Positions 1 through 4,572 of a stretch of DNA of 6,948 nucleotides are shown here, in pieces. The number at the start of each line of letters is the position of its first letter. The first letter of the stretch is position 1. Source of the DNA: an uncultured Atopobiaceae bacterium (GTDB lineage Bacteria; Actinomycetota; Coriobacteriia; Coriobacteriales; Atopobiaceae). The stretch is taken from NCBI GenBank assembly GCA_900770865.1, contig CAAGLU010000317.1, positions 1-6,948 on the forward strand, in the 5' to 3' direction. The translations under genes were made by a program, and so were the position numbers. The notes under the pieces were generated by a model. That model searched no databases, was not told the DNA's origin, and saw only the letters and a list, made by a program, of their open reading frames with translations.

Positions 1-122
1 ACCCGGACGAGAGCAACGACCTTGCCCAGTCGCACTCCTATCCGCGCAAGGAGAGCCTGCTGAGAAGAATCGAGCGCATGCGCAACGAGGGAGACTCCCC
101 GCTGGCGCAGGACGAGGAGTAG
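1..122 (+). CDS. C-terminal end of an unrecognised protein (partial, 5' end outside window)
   Basis: Reading from position 3 the frame is open to a TAG at 120-122 and gives 39 visible residues, beginning PDESNDLAQSHSYPRKESLL and ending in the acidic DSPLAQDEE. The tail is very hydrophilic, with a basic patch (LLRRIERMR) that could be a short amphipathic helix. No domain, membrane segment or catalytic motif is visible, and I do not recognise the family. The call rests on three things: an uninterrupted frame from the window edge, a composition of well-used GC-rich codons, and a strong hairpin about 45 nt after the stop that would suit a transcription terminator. It is convergent with gatB. The strand could be wrong, because the opposite strand is also open here. 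Confidence 0.55.
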   Translation, partial: PDESNDLAQSHSYPRKESLLRRIERMRNEGDSPLAQDEE

Positions 123-166
123 CGCGGGGCCCACGGGCGAGAATGCGATGACCTTCTCTGCGAGAA

Positions 167-203
167 ATGCCGCTCCGGCGAGAATTTGGCGCCGGAGCGG
201 CAT
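167..203 (+). terminator. 14-bp perfect hairpin, probable (bidirectional) terminator
   Basis: ATGCCGCTCCGGCG (167-180) is the exact reverse complement of CGCCGGAGCGGCAT (190-203), with a 9-nt loop, AGAATTTGG. The stem is followed on the plus strand by CTTTGT and on the minus strand by TTTCTCG. Both are short, imperfect T-rich tracts. It lies 45 nt after the stop of the upstream plus-strand gene and about 220 nt after the gatB stop, between convergent genes, where a shared terminator is expected. The T tracts are weak for a textbook intrinsic terminator, and the stem is also part of the hairpin array described separately. Confidence 0.6.
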
Positions 204-363
204 CTTTGTACGTGATTGCTGCGGGAACGTGCCCTCGGGCGGCAAAATGTCGCCGGAGGGCGCGTTATGTTGTAATTCGCATCAAAATCGCTGTTCCGGC
301 GACGTTTTGTCGCCGGAGGGCGCCCAGTGTTGCAATTCGCACCAAAAGGGGCCTTCCGGCGAC
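174..363. repeat. ~60-bp-period array of related hairpins between convergent genes
   Basis: The motif TCCGGCGA(C) recurs at 174, 235 (as TCGGGCGGC), 295 and 355, at intervals of 61, 60 and 60 bp. In the first three units it is followed by a 5-9 nt loop and then its complement, (GTC)GCCGGAG, giving hairpins at about 167-203, 232-260 and 295-317. The last is a perfect 9-bp stem (295-303 with 309-317) around loop GTTTT. The middle one is imperfect, with one mismatch and one wobble. Units 2 and 3 also match between hairpins: 250-303 and 310-363 agree at about 43 of 54 positions, sharing CGCCGGAGGGCGC and AATTCGCA. The fourth copy has only the left arm, then diverges. The first is least like the others outside the stem. 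This resembles an intergenic palindromic (REP-like) repeat cluster. The period is divisible by three, so long open frames pass through it on both strands, but nothing else supports coding. Confidence 0.75.
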
Positions 364-420
364 GCGCAACACGCGACACGCGCGCGACACACAACCGTCG
401 AAAGATCGCGCGCTGCAGCT

Positions 421-1956
421 CTACCCCTCGAGGCGCGCAGCGAGCAGCTTGTTGAACAGCTTGGGGTTGCCGGTGCCGCGGCTCGCCTTCATGCACTGAC
501 CCACCAGGTAGCCTACGACCTTCTTGTTGCCGTCGTGGTACTGCTGGACCTGATCGGTGCAGCGTGCGAGAACCTCGTCCACGATGGGCTCCAGCGCCGC
601 CGTGTCCGTCACCTGGCGCATGCCGCGCTCGTCCACCACGCGCTCCGGGTCCTTGTCGGTGCCGTTGACGGCCTCAAGGACCTCGCGTGCCTGCGCAAAC
701 GTGATGGCGTCCTCAGCGAGAAGCCCAGAGATGCTCCTCACCTGCGCGGGCGTCAGCGCGTCGAAGCTCGGCGCCAGGTTCACCATCACGTTGGCGATGG
801 TGGCAACGGCCTTTGTCGGCGCGCCCTCGAGCGCTTCCTCAAAGAAGGCCGCAACCGAAGGGTCACCAGCAAGCTGGGCGGCGTCGGCGCGCTTCAGGCC
901 GTAGTCGTGCATGTAGCGGTCGCGCTTGGCATCGGGCAGCTCCGGGATCTTCTCGCGCGCCTCCTCGATGAAGTCGTCGGTGAGGTCGAACGGCGCCAGG
1001 TCAGGGTCGGGGAACAGGCGGTAGTCGTCCGCCGTCTCCTTCACGCGCATCACCACGGTACGACGACGGCTGGGCTCCCAGTGACGCGTCTCCTGGTAGA
1101 TGATGCCGCCCTCCTCGAGCACCTCGGCCTGGCGGCAGATCTCGTACTCAAGCGCGTCGTGCAGGCTCTTGAACGAGTTGATGTTCTTCATCTCGGTCTT
1201 GGTGCCCAGGCGCGTCTCGCCGCGGCGACGCAGGCTGATGTTGCCGTCGCAGCGCATAGAGCCGTTCTCCAGCGAGCAGTCGGAGATGCCGAGCGTCTTG
1301 AACGTCTGCTGCAGCTTCTCCATGAAGAGGCGGGCCTCCTCGGGCGTGCGCAGGTCGGGCTCGGTGACCAGCTCGATCAGCGGCGTGCCGCAGCGGTTGT
1401 AGTCAATGAGGCTCTCGGTGGCCGCGGTGATGCGGCCCTCCTCGCCGCCCACGTGAACCATCTTGGCGGCGTCCTCCTCCATGTGGATGCGCAGGATGCG
1501 GATGGGCGCCACGTAGGAGCCGTCCTTCTCGCGCGAGATGGGCGTCTCGCCGTCGCCGGCCACGTCTTCCCAGATCGGGCGCTCGGCCGCGCCCTCGCCG
1601 GAAACCTCCAGGTCAAGATGCCCATGCATGCAGAAGGCCACCGGCCCCTGCGTGGTCTGGAAGTTCTTGGCCATGTCGGGATAGAAATAGTGCTTGCGGT
1701 AGAACATCGAGTGGCGCATGATCTGGCAGTTTGTGGCCAGGCCCGCCATCACGATGGACTGGATGGCCGCGCGGTTGGGCACCGGCAGCGCGCCCGGCAT
1801 GCCCAGGCACACGGGGCAGACGTTGGTGTTGGGCGGGTCGTCGTGCGTGTTCTTGCAGTTGCAGAACATCTTGGTCTCGAGCGTGGTGAGCTCGGTGTGG
1901 ACCTCAAGGCCAATGACGGCCTCCCAGTCCTTCAGGACCTCGGCGAGCTTCTTCAC
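421..1956 (-). CDS. gatB: Aspartyl/glutamyl-tRNA(Asn/Gln) amidotransferase subunit B
   Basis: GatB is the tRNA-binding and transamidating subunit of cytoplasmic GatCAB. It activates the side chain of Glu-tRNA(Gln) (and usually Asp-tRNA(Asn)) with ATP and adds ammonia delivered from GatA. The 511-residue protein is full length, slightly above the usual ~475-500. Visible family motifs are VIGLEVHTEL near residue 14, a four-cysteine zinc site (C32, C34, C47, C50), RIHMEEDAAK at ~156, DYNRCGTPLIELVTEPDLRT at ~185, SMRCDGNISLR at ~233, TEMKNINSFKSL at ~254 and DDYRLFPDPDL at ~310. The YqeY-like tail domain spans ~355-511 and ends in GNPKLFNKLLAARL. The start is GTG at 1956-1954, sharing its G with the gatA stop (TAGTG). 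A purine-rich GGGGGGTGAG lies just upstream inside gatA. It is last in the operon. No frameshift or missing key residue is seen. Confidence 0.97.
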   Translation of the reverse strand: MKKLAEVLKDWEAVIGLEVHTELTTLETKMFCNCKNTHDDPPNTNVCPVCLGMPGALPVPNRAAIQSIVMAGLATNCQIMRHSMFYRKHYFYPDMAKNFQTTQGPVAFCMHGHLDLEVSGEGAAERPIWEDVAGDGETPISREKDGSYVAPIRILRIHMEEDAAKMVHVGGEEGRITAATESLIDYNRCGTPLIELVTEPDLRTPEEARLFMEKLQQTFKTLGISDCSLENGSMRCDGNISLRRRGETRLGTKTEMKNINSFKSLHDALEYEICRQAEVLEEGGIIYQETRHWEPSRRRTVVMRVKETADDYRLFPDPDLAPFDLTDDFIEEAREKIPELPDAKRDRYMHDYGLKRADAAQLAGDPSVAAFFEEALEGAPTKAVATIANVMVNLAPSFDALTPAQVRSISGLLAEDAITFAQAREVLEAVNGTDKDPERVVDERGMRQVTDTAALEPIVDEVLARCTDQVQQYHDGNKKVVGYLVGQCMKASRGTGNPKLFNKLLAARLEG

Positions 1957-3449
1957 TAGAGCTCACCCCCCTTCCCGGCAAACTCGGGCGCAACGGCACC
2001 GCGCGCCGAGAAGGACTTCTCGACGGCGCGGGCAAAGCGCAGGAGCTTGCGGTCCGAGAAGGCCGGCCCCTGCAGCTGGACCGAGACGGGCAGGTGGGAC
2101 TCTGCCCCAAGGCCCAGCGGCACCGAGATGCCACCGTTGCCGGCAATGTTGTTCGAGATGGTGAACATGTCAGAGGCGTACATCTGCGTGGGGTCGCTCA
2201 TCTCGCCAAACTTGAACGCCGTGCGCGGAGAGGCGGGCATGAGAATGACGTCGCACTGCTCATAGGCGCGCTTGTAGTCCTGCGTGATGAGGGTACGCAC
2301 CTGCTGCGCCGGGTAGTAGTACTTGTCGTAGACGCCGCTGGAGAGAAGGTAGGCCCCCAGCATCTGGCGACGCTTGGCCTCCTCGCCAAAGCCGTGCGCA
2401 CGGCTCTTGGACGTCTGCTCGGCAAGCGAGAGGCACCCCTCCTCCTGGTAGCCGTAGCGCACGCCGTCAAAGCGGGCGAGGTTCGAGAAGGCCTCGCACG
2501 GCGCGATCACGTAGTACGCGGCGATTGCGGACTTGATGTTGGGGAGGTCGACCTCGACCAGCTCGGCACCGGCGTTCTCAAGGGCCTTCGCCGCGCCCTC
2601 CACTGCCGTGCAGACCTCCGCCGTGAGGCCGGCGGCCTCCATAAGCGCAGGCACCACGCCCACGCGCATGCCCTCGACGGGGTCTTCCAGGTGCTCGAGG
2701 AAGTCGACGGCGCAGGGCTGGCTCGTTGAGTCGTACGGATCGCGGCCGGCAGCGGTGAGGGCGTTCATGGCAAGTGCCACGTCCTCCACGCTACGGCCAA
2801 AGGGGCCAACCTGGTCGAGCGAGGAGCCAAAGGCAACCACGCCGTAGCGGCTCACGGCGCCATACGTGGGCTTCATACCCACCACGCCGCAGAGGCTCGC
2901 GGGCTGGCGGATGGAGCCACCCGTGTCGGAGCCCAGCGAGATGGTGACCTCGCCGGCGGCGACGGCAGCAGCCGAGCCACCCGAGGAGCCGCCGGGCACG
3001 CGCTCGGTGTCCCAGGGGTTGTTCGTGCGGTGGAAGGCAGAGGACTCGGTGGACGAGCCAAACGCAAACTCGTCCATGTTGGCCTTGCCCATGGGCGTGG
3101 CGCCCGCGTCGAGCATGCGCTGCACGCACGTTGCGGTGAAGGTTGACTCGTAGTTCTCGAGCATCTTGGAGGCGCAGGTCGTGCGCGTGCCCACCAAGTG
3201 CATGTTGTCCTTGAAGGCCACGGGCACGCCGGCCAGGGGGCCGAGCTTCTCGCCCGCAGCACGGCGGCGGTCCGTCTCGGTGGCAGCGGCAAGGGCAAGG
3301 TCGGACGAGACCTGCAGGAAGGCCTGGACCTTTTCGTCACGTGCTTCGATGGCGTCGAGGGAGGCCTTGGCCACCTCGGTTGCGCTGAACTCCCCCGCGG
3401 CCACGCCGGCGGCGATGCGCGCGGCGGAGAGCTGGTCGATGTTGGCCAT
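1956..3449 (-). CDS. gatA: Glutamyl-tRNA(Gln) amidotransferase subunit A (glutaminase)
   Basis: GatA is the amidase-signature subunit of GatCAB. It hydrolyses glutamine and passes ammonia to GatB. At 497 residues it has the family's normal length. The Ser-cisSer-Lys catalytic triad is intact: K80 in VPVAFKDNM, S155 in VPGGSSGGSAAAVAAG and S179 in SLGSDTGGSIRQPA. These sit one residue later than Lys79/Ser154/Ser178 of the well-studied staphylococcal enzyme. MGKANMDEFAFGSSTESS (~120-137) and GMKPTYGAVSRYGVVAFGSS (~191-210) are further characteristic stretches. The N-terminus begins MANIDQLSAARIAAG with ATG at 3449-3447. This start overlaps the gatC stop by one base (TAATG), and GGGAGG lies 9 nt upstream within gatC, so coupled translation is likely. 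A smaller amidase of other specificity is made very unlikely by the gatC/gatB neighbours. Confidence 0.98.
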   Translation of the reverse strand: MANIDQLSAARIAAGVAAGEFSATEVAKASLDAIEARDEKVQAFLQVSSDLALAAATETDRRRAAGEKLGPLAGVPVAFKDNMHLVGTRTTCASKMLENYESTFTATCVQRMLDAGATPMGKANMDEFAFGSSTESSAFHRTNNPWDTERVPGGSSGGSAAAVAAGEVTISLGSDTGGSIRQPASLCGVVGMKPTYGAVSRYGVVAFGSSLDQVGPFGRSVEDVALAMNALTAAGRDPYDSTSQPCAVDFLEHLEDPVEGMRVGVVPALMEAAGLTAEVCTAVEGAAKALENAGAELVEVDLPNIKSAIAAYYVIAPCEAFSNLARFDGVRYGYQEEGCLSLAEQTSKSRAHGFGEEAKRRQMLGAYLLSSGVYDKYYYPAQQVRTLITQDYKRAYEQCDVILMPASPRTAFKFGEMSDPTQMYASDMFTISNNIAGNGGISVPLGLGAESHLPVSVQLQGPAFSDRKLLRFARAVEKSFSARGAVAPEFAGKGGEL

Positions 3450-3775
3450 TAGGCGATGCCTCCCTCGTCCTCGTCGGTGCCCAGGATCGAGGGCACGCGG
3501 AAGTAGCAGTCGCGCGTGGAGCCCGCGTTCTTGAGCGCCACGTCAATGGGCAGCGCGCGGACGGAATCGTCGATAATGTCCTCACCCATCACGTTGGAGA
3601 GGTCGCCGATGGGGTGGAAGGTGGGGTCGACCCCGTCGAGGTCGTACTGGCGGATAGGCTCGAGAAGGTCGACCGCCTCGTTCATGTAGGCGGTCATCTC
3701 GTCGAGCTCCTCGTCCGTGAGGGCTATGCGCGCGTAGTCCGCGATGCCCTGCACGTCTTCCCTGCTGAGTGCCAT
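3449..3775 (-). CDS. gatC: Aspartyl/glutamyl-tRNA(Asn/Gln) amidotransferase subunit C
   Basis: GatC is the small subunit that wraps around GatA and GatB and stabilises the complex. The 108-residue product begins MALSREDVQGIADYARIALT and contains the typical N-terminal helix pair (ADYARIALTDEELDEM). A central extended stretch (LDGVDPTFHPIGDLSNVMGEDI, in pieces across ~46-67) follows, then the closing LKNAGSTRDCYFRVPSIL at ~81-98. This matches the usual size of ~95-100 plus a short acidic tail (TDEDEGGIA). The frame stays open upstream to 3931. However, the ATG at 3775-3773 has GGGAGG four bases in front, and family similarity starts there, so the longer version is rejected. It is first in gatC-gatA-gatB. 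Confidence 0.96.
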   Translation of the reverse strand: MALSREDVQGIADYARIALTDEELDEMTAYMNEAVDLLEPIRQYDLDGVDPTFHPIGDLSNVMGEDIIDDSVRALPIDVALKNAGSTRDCYFRVPSILGTDEDEGGIA

Positions 3776-3785
3776 GGGTCCTCCC
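3776..3785 (-). promoter_or_regulatory. Ribosome binding site that fixes the gatC start
   Basis: On the minus strand GGGAGG (3785-3780) is followed by ACCC and then the ATG at 3775. The 4-nt spacing is slightly short but usable. It decides in favour of this ATG over more upstream starts in the same open frame, none of which precede recognisable GatC sequence. Confidence 0.7.
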
Positions 3786-3809
3786 GTCTGGAGCTGTGTC
3801 ACGCCGTCC

Positions 3810-3838
3810 ATTCTACGGGACAGGGCGCCAGGGCGCGG
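3810..3838 (-). promoter_or_regulatory. Weak candidate promoter for gatCAB
   Basis: TAGAAT on the minus strand (3815-3810) is the best -10-like hexamer upstream of gatC and would start transcription about 27 nt before the ATG. With a 17-nt spacer the -35 position reads CCGCGC, which is not a recognisable -35. The call therefore rests on the -10 alone. It lies between gatC and the CGATACACATTCG repeats, so those repeats would be upstream of the promoter at roughly -75 to -150. Confidence 0.3.
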
Positions 3839-3878
3839 CGTCACATTACCAAGGCGCAACACGAGGGCGCCGCCGGGC

Positions 3879-3956
3879 CGATACACATTCGCACCCGAAC
3901 CTGTCGCGCTGGTCGATACACATTCGGGCAACGAATGTGTATCGCTTGCGGACCAG
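3879..3956. repeat. Three copies of CGATACACATTCG, two forming a large hairpin
   Basis: CGATACACATTCG occurs at 3879-3891 and again at 3914-3926 in the same direction (35 bp apart), then inverted as CGAATGTGTATCG at 3932-3944. The last two make a perfect 13-bp stem around loop GGCAA. Outside it, CTGGT (3909-3913) can pair with ACCAG (3952-3956) across a one-sided 7-nt bulge, giving 18 base pairs in all. The AT-richer 13-mer stands out from its GC-rich surroundings. No T tract follows on either strand, so a terminator is unlikely. It lies in the 344-base gap between divergent gatC and the small ORF. It could be a protein-binding operator set, a structured RNA element or a dispersed genomic palindrome. 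The sequence alone does not decide. Confidence 0.85.
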
Positions 3957-4006
3957 GCCGCAACTTATTCGCGCGAGAAGGGCGCGACTCCGCCGAGAGG
4001 CCCCAG

Positions 4007-4033
4007 CTTACAAAGCCGTAAGACAGCCGTAAG
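4007..4033. repeat. Short GTAAG repeat cluster upstream of the small ORF
   Basis: AGCCGTAAG occurs twice, at 4014-4022 and 4025-4033, an 11-bp step or about one helical turn. CTTAC at 4007-4011 is an inverted partner of the first GTAAG across a 6-nt loop. Same-face half-sites of this kind can be a regulator's binding site, and it lies about 90 bp upstream of the small ORF start and about 40 bp upstream of its candidate -10. The repeats are short enough to arise by chance. Confidence 0.35.
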
Positions 4034-4068
4034 CCTGGTCGATGGCACCAAACAGCCGCTCGCGGGAG

Positions 4069-4074
4069 TATAGG
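4069..4074 (+). promoter_or_regulatory. Weak candidate -10 element for the small ORF
   Basis: TATAGG lies in a GC-rich stretch about 45 nt before the ATG at 4120, leaving a leader of roughly 39 nt that carries a strong Shine-Dalgarno. No acceptable -35 hexamer is found 16-18 bp upstream, where the sequence reads about CACCAA, so this is a tentative call. Confidence 0.25.
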
Positions 4075-4106
4075 GTCAACGAAAAGCAACGACCAAGCGT
4101 CTCGTC

Positions 4107-4114
4107 GGAAGGAG
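4107..4114 (+). promoter_or_regulatory. Strong Shine-Dalgarno of the 37-residue ORF
   Basis: GGAAGGAG is followed by TCACC and then ATG at 4120. The match to the anti-Shine-Dalgarno is close to ideal with 5-nt spacing. It is the main reason to accept such a short ORF as translated. Confidence 0.65.
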
Positions 4115-4119
4115 TCACC

Positions 4120-4233
4120 ATGAACGTCCTCGAGCACATCGCCTTCATCGCCATCGTGTGCGTACTGAGCCTCATCGTCATCGTCGGCGACGGTGGCGAG
4201 CGCAACCGTCGCCCCAGCCGTCGCCGTCGCTAG
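4120..4233 (+). CDS. Small single-pass membrane protein, unknown function
   Basis: The ORF encodes 37 residues. A short N-terminus (MNVLEH) is followed by one hydrophobic segment, IAFIAIVCVLSLIVIVG (~7-23), then an acidic/glycine turn (DGGE) and a strongly basic tail ending PSRRRR. By the positive-inside rule the tail should face the cytoplasm, with the N-terminus outside. An excellent Shine-Dalgarno, a weak -10 and a hairpin 45 nt after the TAG support a self-contained transcription unit, divergent from gatC. I do not recognise the family. A single helix with a charged tail fits small stress or regulatory membrane peptides, and also hydrophobic toxins of type I toxin-antitoxin systems. No antisense RNA promoter was identified to favour the toxin reading. 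A chance ORF is possible but less likely given the ribosome binding site. Confidence 0.6.
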   Translation: MNVLEHIAFIAIVCVLSLIVIVGDGGERNRRPSRRRR

Positions 4234-4278
4234 CGCGCTCAGCCACTAGCGCACCCCGACAAGACCCACCTTCCTCCC

Positions 4279-4309
4279 GCGGGGAGAGGGACCCAGTCCC
4301 TCTCCCCGC
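4279..4309 (+). terminator. 13-bp GC-rich hairpin, possible terminator of the small ORF
   Basis: GCGGGGAGAGGGA (4279-4291) pairs perfectly with TCCCTCTCCCCGC (4297-4309), and one further C-G pair can close a 3-nt loop. It begins 45 nt after the small ORF stop. Downstream on the plus strand comes CCCCCCTGTCTCT, which is pyrimidine-rich but not a true T tract. On the minus strand the flank is purine-rich. A terminator acting on the plus strand is plausible; a dispersed palindrome is the alternative. Confidence 0.45.
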
Positions 4310-4370
4310 CCCCCCTGTCTCTGGTCAGATCGCCGTGGTTCTTGACGCCTCTCGCTCCCAGCTCTCGCAA

Positions 4371-4406
4371 AGGCGAAAATAGGCGAACAAGGCGAAAGAA
4401 GGCGAA
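4371..4406. repeat. Four AGGCGAA heptamers in near-helical phase
   Basis: AGGCGAA occurs at 4371, 4381, 4390 and 4400, at steps of 10, 9 and 10 bp, all in the same orientation, with AT-rich spacers (AAT, CA, AGA). The cluster ends five bases before the ATG used for the ATPase remnant at 4411. Its A-rich, phased character differs sharply from the surrounding DNA. It may be an iteron-like binding site, a slippage product, or degraded sequence belonging to the ATPase remnant. Confidence 0.7.
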
Positions 4407-4410
4407 TGGC

Positions 4411-4551
4411 ATGGGCGTGAAAAGCAGATGCGCGTCGAAGTACCGCAGCCGGCTGCTCGCGGAGGGGATCATCGAGCAGGTCGCGCGCGGCGTGGTGCGC
4501 TTTGCTCTTCCCGAATTTAGGGATTACGTTCGAGAAGAGCTCGGCGCCTAG
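4411..4551 (+). pseudogene. Remnant C-terminus of an AAA-type ATPase
   Basis: The frame encodes ASKYRSRLLAEGIIEQVA then a glycine turn and VVRFALPEFRDYVREEL. This is the pattern that closes many orphan ATP-binding (AAA) proteins: a winged-helix segment in which Y.SRL...GII is followed by G.V.FALP.FR.Y. No Walker A or B, nor any of the ~350 residues expected before it, is present. The upstream DNA is a GC-rich hairpin and AGGCGAA repeats. The frame continues back to a TTG at 4342 without meaningful sequence. No good Shine-Dalgarno precedes the ATG at 4411. I therefore read it as the 3' stump left after deletion. The family assignment comes from remembered sequence character and was not searched. 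A real 46-residue DNA-binding protein is the alternative. Confidence 0.55.
4504..4540 (-). terminator. 12-bp hairpin downstream of the ABC genes, possible transcription end
   Basis: On the minus strand GCTCTTCTCGAA (4540-4529) pairs with TTCGGGAAGAGC (4515-4504) across a 13-nt loop. All twelve positions pair if one T-G wobble is counted. In plus-strand RNA that position is a C-A mismatch, so the structure favours minus-strand transcripts, those of the ABC operon ending at 4573. There is no T tract after it (AAAGCGC), so it could only be a factor-dependent or 3'-stabilising hairpin. It lies inside the ATPase remnant. Confidence 0.3.
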
Positions 4552-4571
4552 CCGCCCGCGCCTAGCCGCCC
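4544..4571. repeat. Perfect 14-bp tandem duplication
   Basis: GCGCCTAGCCGCCC at 4544-4557 is repeated exactly and immediately at 4558-4571. The first copy contains the stop codon of the ATPase remnant, and the second abuts the 3' end of the ABC gene (stop at 4575-4573). It looks like a recent slippage or double-strand-break repair duplication at the junction of the two genes. Confidence 0.85.
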
Positions 4572-4572
4572 T

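Noticed and set aside
174..363. A CRISPR array, suggested by regularly spaced repeats
   Set aside because: The intervals between repeats are themselves similar from unit to unit instead of being unique spacers. The repeated core is only ~20 bp of hairpin, and no cas gene is in the window.
38..496. A minus-strand open frame running from gatB's 3' end through the hairpin array
   Set aside because: It overlaps the gatB C-terminus in another frame, is dominated by the repeat array, and has no recognisable protein character.
148..1959. A 603-codon plus-strand open frame across the hairpin array and gatB
   Set aside because: It is antisense to a gatB gene with complete family motifs. Long antisense frames are expected in GC-rich coding DNA, and its sequence is low-complexity (V/L/A/R/H-rich) with no recognisable domain.
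3776..3931. An N-terminally extended GatC starting at 3931
   Set aside because: The extra residues run through the repeat and promoter region and do not resemble GatC. The ATG at 3775 has its own GGGAGG ribosome binding site and gives the usual length.
3879..3944. An intrinsic terminator at the CGATACACATTCG hairpin
   Set aside because: No T-rich tract follows the stem on either strand. It lies between divergent genes, where no transcript end is expected.
4008..4205. A minus-strand 65-codon open frame opposite the small membrane ORF
   Set aside because: It has no convincing ribosome binding site, and its methionine/threonine-rich sequence is what antisense reading of the plus-strand ORF would give. 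The plus-strand ORF has a strong Shine-Dalgarno and a coherent membrane segment.
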